NCBI RefSeq assembly: GCF_000190315.1
Contig: NC_015151.1
Span: 682,001 to 746,000 of the forward strand
Origin: Vulcanisaeta moutnovskia 768-28
GTDB lineage: Archaea; Thermoproteota; Thermoprotei; Thermoproteales; Thermocladiaceae
Reading direction: 5' to 3'
Length of the DNA: 64,000 nucleotides
Shown: positions 1-8,600 of the stretch, in pieces
Position numbering within the stretch: position 1 is the first letter of the stretch
Layout: every line of letters starts with the position of its first letter
The notes under the pieces: generated by a model
The model's database searches: none
What the model saw: only the letters and a program-made list of their open reading frames with translations
What the model was told of the DNA's origin: nothing
Position numbers and translations under genes: made by a program

Positions 1-81
1 TAGGCAGTAATTATACGTCGAGATTTCACTCGAAAATAATGTTTATTAATCACTAAAGAATCTACTTATGGAATAGGTTTT

Positions 82-567
82 ATGCCTGGTTTACCATTTA
101 TGCCATTAGATGCAAGATTTGCCGATGTATTGGGACTTATAGACACGCTTGCCAATGAGTTTAAGGGACAGGCCGACATATTCATGATTGCCAAGGAAAT
201 GGAATCTGACATTGATGATTTAATGCCAGCCCTAAACGCAGCTGTTTACCTTGGTTTTGTTGAGGTTAAGGGTGGTGATGTTAAGATTACGGATGAGGGT
301 AAGGAGTTTCTGAATGCTAAGATTAGCGATAGAAAGAAAATACTCCGACAGAAATTACTTAGCCTTGAACCATTTCATACGGCCTATAGTTTGGGATTAC
401 GTAAACCATTCACCATCGATGACCTCATCGAGGAACTAAATGACGAGGGATACGTAGAGGCTAGGGAACCAGGTATTAGGCATCTACTCGAAATATTGCT
501 GGCCGAATGGGGTGTATTTGCTGGAATGCTTAAGAAGAGAGGTGATGTGTATATTGCGATACCGTAG
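82..567 (+). CDS. AAA-associated C-terminal domain protein, stand-alone
   Basis: A 161-residue protein that matches, nearly end to end, the domain usually found at the C-terminus of NitT/TauT-type ABC transporter ATPases (PF09821 pattern: a VLGLIDTL opening, then an LGFVEVKGGD hairpin and KITDEGKEF). Two winged-helix-like halves are visible, about residues 10-85 and 90-160. Here the domain stands alone, with no ATPase or permease adjacent inside the window; a partner could lie upstream of base 1. A regulatory or adaptor role is inference. The start is the first ATG. Confidence 0.75.
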   Translation: MPGLPFMPLDARFADVLGLIDTLANEFKGQADIFMIAKEMESDIDDLMPALNAAVYLGFVEVKGGDVKITDEGKEFLNAKISDRKKILRQKLLSLEPFHTAYSLGLRKPFTIDDLIEELNDEGYVEAREPGIRHLLEILLAEWGVFAGMLKKRGDVYIAIP

Positions 568-575
568 TATTTTTA

Positions 576-1022
576 TCATTTATTAACCTTAACAAAAACC
601 ATCCCCGAGACAATAACCTCCTCAATGACGCCATCATTCAGTAATTGATTATAGACTAACCGCCAATTCTCAGAAACATTATTACTAAGCCACTCCTCAA
701 ATTGGGGCTTTGGTATAATTCCCTGAATCTCACTCCTTATCTTATCCACAAGCCTCTGAAGATTTAGCTTGTTCCTGCCATTATTTGTATCATTATTAGA
801 ATTATTAATTATAAGATCCTTAATGACCCTCCTCCTTATGTAGAATGTGCCATCCAACGTACTGTACATTACCTCGAAAAGCCCTGATCTACTCAATTTA
901 TTAATCATATCAATACCAATCTTTATACTTAGTAAATTCTCTATCTCATCAATGCTAACCCATTTATCATCAACCACTCCTATTAATCTTCTTATCATAT
1001 CGTCATTTACTGCTAATGTCAT
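576..1022 (-). CDS. Hypothetical protein, winged-helix-like N-terminus
   Basis: A 148-residue protein I do not recognise. The first 70 residues alternate short helices and end in a strand pair (FEVMYSTLDGTFYIRRR), which resembles a winged-helix fold. An Asn-rich linker follows at about residues 73-83, then a second helical segment. It converges with the preceding gene, 8 bp apart. A TATA-like element (cttatataaat, 1040-1050) lies about 23 bp before the ATG, which supports a nearly leaderless transcript from this start. Confidence 0.6.
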   Translation of the reverse strand: MTLAVNDDMIRRLIGVVDDKWVSIDEIENLLSIKIGIDMINKLSRSGLFEVMYSTLDGTFYIRRRVIKDLIINNSNNDTNNGRNKLNLQRLVDKIRSEIQGIIPKPQFEEWLSNNVSENWRLVYNQLLNDGVIEEVIVSGMVFVKVNK

Positions 1023-1101
1023 ACGAAAGGTATTGCGTGCTTATATAAATCTTAAATAATTAATTTAAAAAGGAACAATCAATGATCACCACCTTTAAGG
1101 T

Positions 1102-1218
1102 ATGATCAATGGAGTTCTACCAATACATTCTTATTCTGATGCAGACGCATATGGTATTAACATACTTAGCAAACTAAAGGGCCACTCCTTAAGCATTAAA
1201 ATGCTAGCCTATTTCTAG
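1102..1218 (+). pseudogene. Short Toprim-like remnant (Spo11/Top6A-like)
   Basis: A 38-codon open frame whose translation contains PIHSYSDADAYGINILS. This resembles the DxDxxG Toprim stretch of topoisomerase VI A subunits and Spo11 (typically TDADPYGIxI). A full-length subunit is over 350 residues, so this would be a decayed fragment. TAA lies just upstream and TAG ends it, and I see no further homology on either side. The resemblance is judged by eye. The rest of the 1023-1286 gap shows only the TATA element of the next gene. Confidence 0.3.
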
Positions 1219-1286
1219 CACTGATATTCCTTTATCACAGGGTCCGGACTAAAAACAAAAAATCGCTTTAAAATAGGTAAATACAT

Positions 1287-2012
1287 ATGTACACCTTTAA
1301 AATCTCCAGGACACCCGCGGTATTAGTAATCGGTCGAGTAGGTAAGGAATTAGCAGTATGGAGTATTGACGGTACTATTACGACTCTGGGCAGTATTAAT
1401 GGTATTGAGTTAGTTGATGAGCTTAAGGTAGAGAGGCAGATAGTGGGTCATGTTGCCATTGCATCCTTTGGACAGTACATAATTAAGGCTATGGATATGG
1501 GTAGTAAGTATGGCTCATACACATTAAGCGAGGATTCACTGGTTAGGATACCCAGCAGGGGTGGTATTGACCTTAGGAAGTACAATGATTGGGTTACAAT
1601 TAGGAACGCCTTCATATTAATAGGAGATCCCAATTCCAATTATTCTGATTACTACCCATTGATATGCCCATACAGGGTTGGTGATACATTATTCATTAAT
1701 ACTGGGTATACAAGTACAGGGAGTATTAGGGTGGTGCTGACTATACTCGGTATTCTACGTAATTATGCGGATAGAGGTCGAGTAAATGCATCATGTATGT
1801 GCAGAATACCTTCAATGCCCCTGGAAATAGCTCTGATGAACGGTGATAAGTACTTATTGATTAGGACGCATCTTAATGAGGGACAAGCATCTACGGGTAA
1901 TAAGTACCTAGTTTTGTTAACTAAGGGTGGTAACGTGATTAGTAAGTACTCATTGAATGATAACCCAACTGATATTGTGGTGAAAATGCTTAATGAAATG
2001 AGGAGCATTTAA
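1287..2012 (+). CDS. Hypothetical protein
   Basis: A 241-residue protein of unknown family. It is rich in predicted beta strands and has no transmembrane segment or signal peptide. The only cysteines form a close pair (ASCMCRIP, about residue 170) plus one near residue 127. A TATA-like box (tttaaaat, 1267-1274) lies only about 17 bp before this ATG, closer than for other genes here, so the true start could be a little downstream, but no in-frame ATG, GTG or TTG fits the usual spacing. It precedes the ThiR-like gene on the same strand by 54 bp. Confidence 0.6.
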   Translation: MYTFKISRTPAVLVIGRVGKELAVWSIDGTITTLGSINGIELVDELKVERQIVGHVAIASFGQYIIKAMDMGSKYGSYTLSEDSLVRIPSRGGIDLRKYNDWVTIRNAFILIGDPNSNYSDYYPLICPYRVGDTLFINTGYTSTGSIRVVLTILGILRNYADRGRVNASCMCRIPSMPLEIALMNGDKYLLIRTHLNEGQASTGNKYLVLLTKGGNVISKYSLNDNPTDIVVKMLNEMRSI

Positions 2013-2066
2013 TTTAATAAAATGAAAAATAAAGAATTATTAATTACTATTACTAATCATTAATTC

Positions 2067-2993
2067 GTGAGTATAAGTACAGGGCTTGAATTTGTATCTG
2101 AGAATGTATTACCAATAATAAGAAGCCTAGTGGCTAAGAAACTTCTTGAAAACGGGTATAGCCAACTTAAGGTGGCTAAGATACTGGGCATAACGCAACC
2201 AGCTGTTAATAGGTACGTTAGTAAGGATTACGGTGAATTAATAAGCAGGGCAGAGTCCCTCGGCATTAATAAGGATTGGGTAACTAGGATTGTTAATAAT
2301 ATTGTTGAACTAATACTGAACAATAAGGAATATGAAGCACTTGAATATCTGACAAACATGATAGTGATGGAATTAGGCTCCTTAAGACTATGCGATGCAC
2401 ACAGAAAACTTGTTCCCTCATTACCAACAATCTGCAATGTATGTTCTATATTAACGACCGGCATTACGGATTCAATAATTAAGAACATGGAAAGGGCGCT
2501 ATCAATTCTTGAAATGCATCCTGAAATACATGCCATAATACCGAGGGTTCTCATGAACATTGTTGAGGCTAAACCAGGTGCCGTTACTGAGGATGATGTT
2601 GTTGGTGTACCTGGTAGGATTGATGCCCATGACGGAAGAGTTATCATAGGCTCAAAACCTATTTATGGCGGTAGTAAGCACTTGGGTAAATTAATCATTA
2701 AATGCATGAATGTGAATCCGAGGTATAGGTCCGTAGCCAGTATTAAGTATGATAATAAGGTAGAGTATGCACTTAAGGAATTGAGTATGCACTATGTTAA
2801 AGTTGGGCCTCATGAAAGCTCTAATGAGGATGATGTAATAAACGCAGTGGTTGACTCAATTGTTAAAGATCCCACATTAGAGGCTATTATAGACCTTGGA
2901 GGCTATGCACTGGAACCCGTCACTTACGTGTTTGGTATAGATTCAATAGATGTTGCATTAAAGGTGATAAAAATAGCTTCAAGGGCAACCTAG
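2067..2993 (+). CDS. thiR: HTH-ThiN transcriptional regulator, ThiR-like
   Basis: A 308-residue protein with a helix-turn-helix at about residues 17-47 (VAKILGITQPAVNRYV), a C/H...CxxC cluster near residues 112-130 that could bind zinc, and a C-terminal ThiN domain (about 135-305, with the GSKPIYGGSKHLGKLI and VGPHESS segments). ThiN normally makes thiamine phosphate; fused to an HTH it forms the archaeal ThiR repressor family, which senses thiamine compounds. GTG start; a TATA-like element at 2035-2047 is about 26 bp upstream. Two likely target-pathway genes, thi4 and thiDN, are in this window but not adjacent. Specific targets are inference. Confidence 0.8.
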   Translation: MSISTGLEFVSENVLPIIRSLVAKKLLENGYSQLKVAKILGITQPAVNRYVSKDYGELISRAESLGINKDWVTRIVNNIVELILNNKEYEALEYLTNMIVMELGSLRLCDAHRKLVPSLPTICNVCSILTTGITDSIIKNMERALSILEMHPEIHAIIPRVLMNIVEAKPGAVTEDDVVGVPGRIDAHDGRVIIGSKPIYGGSKHLGKLIIKCMNVNPRYRSVASIKYDNKVEYALKELSMHYVKVGPHESSNEDDVINAVVDSIVKDPTLEAIIDLGGYALEPVTYVFGIDSIDVALKVIKIASRAT

Positions 2994-3892
2994 GCCTTTA
3001 TCTTACGTATTAAGTAATTCACTATATATTTAGCTGGATTTATACCTGTGGCTTTCTTAAATCCCTGCCAGGACATGGTTGGATTAACCTCAAAAATGAA
3101 GTAGCCATTCCTTGTTTCCGCAATATCAACGCCACCATAATCAAGCCCAAGAACTTCAATCGTCCTCAACGCCAACTCACTTAATTCATCAGTAACCTTA
3201 GCTGGCTCGGGATTAGCACCTTGGGCAATATTGCTCTTCCATGAAATTCCCCTCCTGAATTCAGCACCTATTACCTCATTGCCAACAACCACGACTCTAT
3301 AATCACCATTACCAACCTTATCAAGAAACCTCTGTACATACATTGGCTTATTCAGGTTAGTTAGATAGCTAAATATGTGCATGGCTACATCAGCATCATC
3401 GATCTGAAAAACACCGAAACCCATAGCACCCCTAATCTGCTTGATAACGGATCTGCCGAACTCCTTAACTGTATTATAGGCGACGAACATGTTCTCACTA
3501 ACCACGGTATCAGGGACTGGTAAGCCATGCTTAGCCAATAGCATTAGTGATATGAACTTATCACTGGCCATCATCCAATTCATCACTGGATTCATTACAT
3601 AAACACCATTAAGTTCAAAGGCCCTAACAACCCATAGCCTATGCACGAATTGCTCAAAATCCCTAATTATGCCTATATGCCTAAGTATTGCGCCTGATAC
3701 GTTCAACTCCTCATAATTAGACCTACCAATTAATTGGTAATAATTAATACGACCTTTACCAAAACCAACCCCAACCATATCAATGTATATCCTCTTAATC
3801 CTATGACCCAACGACCTAATGGCATCCTCTAGATCAACCACATCTTCAGGGTTATACTCAACCTCGTAAGGCCTAATAATTCCTATGTCCAC
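2990..3892 (-). CDS. RimK-family ATP-grasp ligase
   Basis: A 300-residue ATP-grasp protein of the RimK/LysX type, which joins a carboxylate to an amine using ATP through an acyl-phosphate. ATP-grasp landmarks are VIKQIRGAMGFGVFQ (about 142-156), YVQRFL, a basic EFRRG loop, and the metal-binding FEVNPTMSW near residue 270. The substrate cannot be read from sequence: glutamylation of a cofactor or of a carrier protein are both known in the family. GTG start; a TATA-like run at 3914-3925 sits about 27 bp upstream, indicating a leaderless message. Its 3' end overlaps thiR by 4 bp tail to tail. Confidence 0.8.
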   Translation of the reverse strand: MDIGIIRPYEVEYNPEDVVDLEDAIRSLGHRIKRIYIDMVGVGFGKGRINYYQLIGRSNYEELNVSGAILRHIGIIRDFEQFVHRLWVVRAFELNGVYVMNPVMNWMMASDKFISLMLLAKHGLPVPDTVVSENMFVAYNTVKEFGRSVIKQIRGAMGFGVFQIDDADVAMHIFSYLTNLNKPMYVQRFLDKVGNGDYRVVVVGNEVIGAEFRRGISWKSNIAQGANPEPAKVTDELSELALRTIEVLGLDYGGVDIAETRNGYFIFEVNPTMSWQGFKKATGINPAKYIVNYLIRKIKA

Positions 3893-3964
3893 AGGAGTGA
3901 TGCGAATAAATACTGTTTTATTAATTTAGCCTAACTAATAATTGATGCATTAAATGATAAGATA

Positions 3965-3985
3965 TATACGTAAAGTAAACGTATA
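3965..3985. promoter_or_regulatory. Perfect 7-bp inverted repeat before the ATP-grasp gene
   Basis: TATACGT and ACGTATA are perfect inverted arms separated by 7 bp. They lie in the 94-bp gap between the stop of the UbiD gene and the start of the ATP-grasp gene, upstream of the latter's TATA element. It could be an operator or a transcript-end hairpin; no binding protein is identified. Confidence 0.4.
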
Positions 3986-3986
3986 C

Positions 3987-5330
3987 CTACTCCAATTTTA
4001 TTTTATTTAAATCAATAGAAGCAGGAATAATGCCTCTCTTAAATCTATTAATATCGGAATTGAGAGGTCTTGTGGCATCAATACCCATCTTAGTGGTTAT
4101 GCCCTGTACGGGATCAAGAGCCACAGGATCGAGGGTAGACCCCCTAGCGTACTTAATGAGTACTAAGTCCTCATCAGCCCTGAATCTCGTTGCAATCGCC
4201 CACTCAATCTCATTTAGGTCATCTACATTTATGTCTTCATCAACAATTACGACATGCTTAAGGCTTGGATGCGCAGTAAAGGCTGCCATAATTGCGTTCT
4301 TAGGATCACCATCGCTCTGCTTCCTAATGGCCACAACTGCGTGTAACCATCCGCATCCACCATCGGTCAGCCTAACAGCCTTAACCTCAGGCACAACATT
4401 ACTAACGAACTGCCAAATCTTTGCCTCCTTCTCAATTCCCATTAAGAGTTTATGCTCAGAATAACCAGCCACCAATGCCTGTGCGATTAATGGGCTGTCT
4501 CTCCTTATATAGATTCTTGTTATTCTAACAACAGGTTGTTCCCTAACTTCATCATAAGTACCGAGTACGTCCATACAGGGGCCCTCCTTAGTTGTTTCCC
4601 TAGCTGATATGTAGCCCTCCATAACGACCTCAGCATACGCAGGCGCAGGTACTCCATTATCTAAGACCTTGATCCTGAGTGAACCGTCTAGCAATGCATT
4701 CGCAATATTTAATTCGAAGATTCCAAAGGGTGGTGATGATGCAGCAGCAAGTAGTAGGGCTGGGTGTAAACCCCATGAAATTGATATGGGCGTGTCCTTA
4801 CCAAGCTCCCTATTCCTCACGTATATTCTGTATAAATGCCTAGGTACAAGCCTAATAACAAACTTATCAGGCCCTATTGGGGTAAGTCTATGAATGCTTG
4901 CGTTTAAAATGCCGTCTTTGACATCCATTCCAACAACAACGGCACTCGTTAAGCAAGGCCCTGGCTCTAACTCAAAGTACCTAGGTATGGGTATCCTCGT
5001 TAAATCAACATTGGGTAATGGTTCATAAACCACGTTGTTTGTTTCCATGGTCTTATACGAAGAAGCAACCTCCTCGGCCCAAAGAAGTTTCTTATAAAAT
5101 TCAACGTCACTTTTCACATTGAGAGCCCTGTATATCTTATCCCTAGTATTAACGACATTACCTACAACATGGGCAGTCCTGAACTCACGCACATTAGTAA
5201 ATTCTAGGGCAGGTCCTTTGTCGAACTTCGTGATTACGTAAGGTATTTCATAGTTAATACTTAATTCCTCGTTAATGAGTTTTAACATACCTGCGCTCCT
5301 TAAGTCAGCTATGTATTTCCTTAAGTCCAT
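3987..5330 (-). CDS. UbiD-family decarboxylase, probable anhydromevalonate phosphate decarboxylase
   Basis: A 447-residue UbiD-family protein, a class that uses prenylated FMN to decarboxylate unsaturated acids. Family signatures include ASIHRLTPIGPDKFVIR, an EGYISARETTKEGP stretch with the conserved acidic pair, and the C-terminal VDEDINVDDLNEIEWAIATR. In archaea with the modified mevalonate pathway, a UbiD homologue makes isopentenyl phosphate from trans-anhydromevalonate 5-phosphate. The size fits that group, so this role is likely but is an assignment from family knowledge. A plain biodegradative UbiD is the alternative. Confidence 0.72.
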   Translation of the reverse strand: MDLRKYIADLRSAGMLKLINEELSINYEIPYVITKFDKGPALEFTNVREFRTAHVVGNVVNTRDKIYRALNVKSDVEFYKKLLWAEEVASSYKTMETNNVVYEPLPNVDLTRIPIPRYFELEPGPCLTSAVVVGMDVKDGILNASIHRLTPIGPDKFVIRLVPRHLYRIYVRNRELGKDTPISISWGLHPALLLAAASSPPFGIFELNIANALLDGSLRIKVLDNGVPAPAYAEVVMEGYISARETTKEGPCMDVLGTYDEVREQPVVRITRIYIRRDSPLIAQALVAGYSEHKLLMGIEKEAKIWQFVSNVVPEVKAVRLTDGGCGWLHAVVAIRKQSDGDPKNAIMAAFTAHPSLKHVVIVDEDINVDDLNEIEWAIATRFRADEDLVLIKYARGSTLDPVALDPVQGITTKMGIDATRPLNSDINRFKRGIIPASIDLNKIKLE

Positions 5331-5375
5331 TAATTTAACGCTAAGGCTTTTAGTAAAATAATTTTACCGCGCTAT

Positions 5376-6479
5376 TCAGAATTGATGTTGTGGTTTTAGT
5401 TTTATGCCTATGCCCGGTGTCTCCGGTACGTAGACCTTACCATTCTTTGCATACATTATTGATTTAGGCTCGTCAAACACATCAAATATGGCGCTCCTAA
5501 GTGGGTTATCGGGTGCCGTGTACTCAATCCACATGGTACCTGGCTTAGCGGCAACGAGGTGGGCACTGACTATTGGCATTAGGTGTGGTGAGACAGGTAT
5601 CCCATAAGCCCTGGCGAGGGCCCAAACCCTGAGCCACTCAGTAATTCCACCGACATGGCCTACGTCGGGCTGGACTATATCCACGGCCTCACTCTCGAGT
5701 AGTAGCTTGAAGTCGTAAATTGTGTGGTGCTGCTCACCGGCAGCAATTGGTATACCGCAAACCCTCTTCAATCTTTTATAGCCCTCGAGATTGTCAGGGT
5801 GCACAGGCTCCTCAATCCAGAACAGCTCATACTTCTCCCATCCCCTACACATTCTCATTGCCAGGTTTAGGTCATAGGTTCCGTTCAGATCAACCATTAA
5901 CTTAACATCAGGCCCGACAGCCTCCCTAACGGCCTTAATACGCTCAGTAGCCTCCTCAGGACTGACGGCCGTTAACGAACCCCTAATCTTAACAGCATCA
6001 AAGCCTTGCTTAACATACTCAAGGGCCTTAGCCGCAAGCTCCTTAGGCGGTAGTTGATGGGCCGTGTTTGCGTATGTAGTCACCTCACTCCTATAACCAC
6101 CGAGCAATCTCCAAAGTGGCTTATTAGCCTCCTTAGCCAGTAAGTCCCAGATGGCTATGTCAACACCACTAATTGCATGGATCACGAAACCCCTCCTACC
6201 CCACCTAGTCAACCTCTGGAACAACTCATCCCAAATTGCCTCATACTCCGTGGTATCCCTACCAACAACAAACCTTGCAATAACCCTCCTAATGAACTCT
6301 GCAAGTAGGTCTGAGAAGTATACGCCCTCCTTGATGTGATGATAATCGGTCACATAACCAATCCCTTCACTACCATCCTCACCAATAACTTTAACGACAA
6401 CCATGTCATTGGCAGACCCGAAGTCTGGGATCTCAAGACCAGCCCTAAAAACCCCAACCCTAACCTCCCTAATCTTCAC
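5376..6479 (-). CDS. Enolase-superfamily sugar-acid dehydratase/racemase (MR subgroup)
   Basis: A mandelate racemase/muconate lactonizing-type barrel enzyme. With the GTG start used here (366 residues) the base motif is K164-I-R166, the metal ligands are D197, E223 and E249, and a D272/H299 dyad is present, which places it in the MR subgroup. Such enzymes dehydrate sugar acids (galactonate, arabinonate, fuconate) or racemise; the substrate is not deducible. A TATA-like box at 6501-6510 lies 27 bp before GTG 6479, whereas the longer TTG frame from 6500 would start inside the promoter, so the shorter start is chosen. Confidence 0.78.
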   Translation of the reverse strand: MKIREVRVGVFRAGLEIPDFGSANDMVVVKVIGEDGSEGIGYVTDYHHIKEGVYFSDLLAEFIRRVIARFVVGRDTTEYEAIWDELFQRLTRWGRRGFVIHAISGVDIAIWDLLAKEANKPLWRLLGGYRSEVTTYANTAHQLPPKELAAKALEYVKQGFDAVKIRGSLTAVSPEEATERIKAVREAVGPDVKLMVDLNGTYDLNLAMRMCRGWEKYELFWIEEPVHPDNLEGYKRLKRVCGIPIAAGEQHHTIYDFKLLLESEAVDIVQPDVGHVGGITEWLRVWALARAYGIPVSPHLMPIVSAHLVAAKPGTMWIEYTAPDNPLRSAIFDVFDEPKSIMYAKNGKVYVPETPGIGIKLKPQHQF

Positions 6480-6500
6480 GCCTAATGAAGGTATAAACAA

Positions 6501-6510
6501 CTTAATAAAT
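6501..6510 (-). promoter_or_regulatory. TATA box of the enolase-superfamily gene
   Basis: On the minus strand this reads ATTTATTAAG. Its centre is about 27 bp before GTG 6479, which fixes that start and implies a leaderless mRNA. Confidence 0.5.
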
Positions 6511-6525
6511 ATGATTTGTTAGTTT

Positions 6526-6720
6526 TTATCGAGCCCTGGCTTGCTCGAATATTGTGTATCCACATTTACCGCAGGTCCATCTCGGCACTGGGACCTTGTG
6601 ATAAGCCATTACTGAACCGCACCTTGGACAAATCCTCCTAAGAAACTTTATGGTACCCTTCTCATAATCAACCTCATACCACGTGTGCGCCCTTGCCTTA
6701 ATCTCCTTTGGCACAGTCAT
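6526..6720 (-). CDS. rps27ae: 30S ribosomal protein S27ae
   Basis: A 64-residue zinc-ribbon protein with two CxxC pairs (CPRCGSVMAYHKVPVPRW, then TCGKCGYTIFE), diagnostic of archaeal S27ae. It binds the beak of the small ribosomal subunit. The N-terminal 28 residues are basic. It usually sits next to rps24e, but no such gene is beside it here. A TATA-like ttataaag (6737-6744, minus-strand sense) lies about 20 bp upstream of the ATG. Confidence 0.93.
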   Translation of the reverse strand: MTVPKEIKARAHTWYEVDYEKGTIKFLRRICPRCGSVMAYHKVPVPRWTCGKCGYTIFEQARAR

Positions 6721-6774
6721 GGGCTTAACGCATCCCTTATAAAGATTTTTCCTTCGTCGTGGTGAGCCATAAAA

Positions 6775-6784
6775 CCTTATAAGG
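6775..6784 (+). promoter_or_regulatory. TATA box of the candidate C/D sRNA
   Basis: CCTTATAAGG centres about 26 bp before the C-like box at 6805, the spacing used by this organism's promoters. No protein start lies at that distance. Confidence 0.45.
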
Positions 6785-6804
6785 GACTTACTGATTTACT
6801 GCTT

Positions 6805-6856
6805 GCGATGATTAATGTGGCCAGGGCTGAGCCGTGATGTAAGAATCGTTTTATGA
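6805..6856 (+). ncRNA. Candidate C/D box sRNA (imperfect)
   Basis: The boxes in order are GCGATGA (6805-6811, C-like), a 15-nt guide, CTGA (6827-6830, D'), a gcc linker, GTGATGT (6834-6840, C'), a 12-nt guide, and ATGA (6853-6856) where a D box CTGA is expected. The layout and the CTGA-gcc-NTGATG core match the stronger sRNA at 43376. A TATA box lies at the right distance. Against it, the C and D boxes each carry a mismatch and the first guide is long. Guide targets were not determined. Confidence 0.42.
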
Positions 6857-7366
6857 TACGTGAAGAGTTGTTGATTTCTTATTGAATAATATAGGCGCTT
6901 ATTCATATCTTTACATAATTGCTTATTGCTTTGTTTCTTAGTGATGGGGTTCGATGGCTTTTGTTCTGTGTTGGGTACTTTTAGTGGTTTTAAAGGGCTC
7001 CTATGCAGTGTAAGTTTGGTGGGCCTGGGCGTTATTGTTGTGTGTATTCATTTCCTGGTTGGGGTGTAAAAGAGGGCGAAGGCGATAACAAAAGCAATGG
7101 CGAACCTAAACTGCCCGCCCAGGATCCACCATGTAAGTTTAAAGATTCACAGTTCTCATTAATTTCAGAATTAGAGTGGTGGCAGTTCTGTCCTCGTTGA
7201 GGTACCTATTAAGGGTCTGGGTCTTGAGGACCGTGGCCAGTGGACCAACGGTTTCCGACCCAACCACGTATAAAGACGCCACAACCATACTGAGGAATAG
7301 GGGTCTTTGGGATAACTCAAGCCCTTAATAGATATTTCGACCAAAGTCTTCCTTCCTGACAAATCA
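6857..7366. other. Gene-poor gap, no supported gene
   Basis: About 510 bp without a convincing gene. A 65-codon frame at 7003-7200 has a composition unlike its neighbours, and a TATA-like run (ttttaaaggg) directly abuts its ATG, too close to serve it. The stretch after 7180 translates in short fragments in several frames, interrupted by stops, so decayed coding sequence is possible. I could not assign a family. Confidence 0.5.
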
Positions 7367-8569
7367 TCACCACATTGATACCCACTTCGCATTTTCATAC
7401 TCCTCAAGCACGTCTTGGTAAACCTTCTTTGTCCAGCGGGCAATCCTATCCCAGGTGTACCACTTAAGTACGGATTCCCTTGCGTTCCTTGCTATGCTTC
7501 TCCTCAATTCATCATTACTAAGCAAGATCTTGGCTACATTAATTATCTCATCAACATTGTTGGGCGTTACTTTAACGCCGTTATACCAATCGCGTACAAT
7601 CTCATCAGGCCCACCAATCCTTGTGGTTATTACGGCTAATTCGGTAGCCATGGCCTCGAGTATCGTTATTCCAAAGGGTTCATACCTACTGGGTAATATT
7701 GCCAAGTCTGAGACCTTTAATATTGAGTATAATGTCTCATCATCAACCCTACCAGTGAAGTAAACCTTGTTCCAAATACCCCAATCATGTGCAAGTCCCA
7801 TCAGGTACTCCCTCATTGGCCCATCACCAACAATAAGAAGTTTCAAATTCCAATCCCACTTAAGCAATTCCTTAAATGCCGCAAGTACCAGGTCAGGACC
7901 CTTCTCATGTACCAACCTACCGACAAAAACTATGATCCTTTCATTAGGCATTGCGTAGAGGTCCCTGAAGCCAGGCCTTACTTTGACGGAGTCTATGTAG
8001 GATATGTCAATGCCATTGGGAATCATTATCAATTTATCCTTTGGAATTCCATGCACCATCGAAACCTCATTAAGCATGTAATTACTGCAAACAATGACCT
8101 TCCAAGCCTCGTAAGTGGTTCTCCATTCCCATGAATGAATTATGAATTGTTCCTCATTATGAATACCACCACGCCTACCAACCTCAGTAGCGTGTATCGT
8201 AGCTATTAAGGGCTTACGTAATACATGCTTAAGCACTATTCCAGCAGGTCCCGTTAACCAATCATGAACATGAATCAAATCAAACCCCCATTCGTCATAT
8301 AGCCTAAGGGCCTCCTCAATCATTTCCTCATTGAAATTCAACACCCACGTAATAAAGCCAGTTGATCGAAACCTAAATGGATCAACTCTCCTAACGTGAA
8401 CCCCATCGACTTCCTCAAAAGGTAGTACGCCAGGTAATGATATACTCATCACGGTAGTATCAACACCATCACTAACCAAATGCCTAGTAATGTGATAAAC
8501 ATGCCTTCCCAATCCACCAACCATATGAGGTGGATATTCCCAACTGAGCATTAATACGTGTATTACCAC
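7367..8569 (-). CDS. GT4-family glycosyltransferase
   Basis: A 400-residue retaining GT-B glycosyltransferase. The N-terminal domain opens with SWEYPPHMVGGLGRHVY, the nucleotide-sugar binding loop seen in glycogen and sucrose synthase relatives. The C-terminal domain has FVGRLVHEKGPDL and the E-x7-E signature EPFGITILE. Donor and acceptor are unknown; alpha-glucan or surface glycan synthesis are both plausible. GTG start; a TATA box at 8593-8600 lies 27 bp upstream (leaderless). It stands alone between two gene-poor gaps. Confidence 0.82.
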   Translation of the reverse strand: MVIHVLMLSWEYPPHMVGGLGRHVYHITRHLVSDGVDTTVMSISLPGVLPFEEVDGVHVRRVDPFRFRSTGFITWVLNFNEEMIEEALRLYDEWGFDLIHVHDWLTGPAGIVLKHVLRKPLIATIHATEVGRRGGIHNEEQFIIHSWEWRTTYEAWKVIVCSNYMLNEVSMVHGIPKDKLIMIPNGIDISYIDSVKVRPGFRDLYAMPNERIIVFVGRLVHEKGPDLVLAAFKELLKWDWNLKLLIVGDGPMREYLMGLAHDWGIWNKVYFTGRVDDETLYSILKVSDLAILPSRYEPFGITILEAMATELAVITTRIGGPDEIVRDWYNGVKVTPNNVDEIINVAKILLSNDELRRSIARNARESVLKWYTWDRIARWTKKVYQDVLEEYENAKWVSMW

Positions 8570-8592
8570 GGAGTATTTTTTGTGACATATTT

Positions 8593-8600
8593 ATTTAAAG
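8593..8600 (-). promoter_or_regulatory. TATA box of the GT4 gene
   Basis: On the minus strand this reads CTTTAAAT, centred 27 bp before GTG 8569. Confidence 0.5.

Noticed and set aside
4030-4464. 144-codon plus-strand frame inside the UbiD gene
   Set aside because: Antisense shadow of a clear UbiD protein.
7003-7200. 65-codon frame in the 6.9-7.4 kb gap
   Set aside because: Gly/Cys/Trp-rich composition unlike neighbours, TATA-like run directly touching its ATG, no recognisable motif.
7171-7443. 90-codon minus-strand frame overlapping the GT4 3' end
   Set aside because: Arg/Ser/Pro-rich shadow of the GT4 gene and adjacent non-coding DNA.
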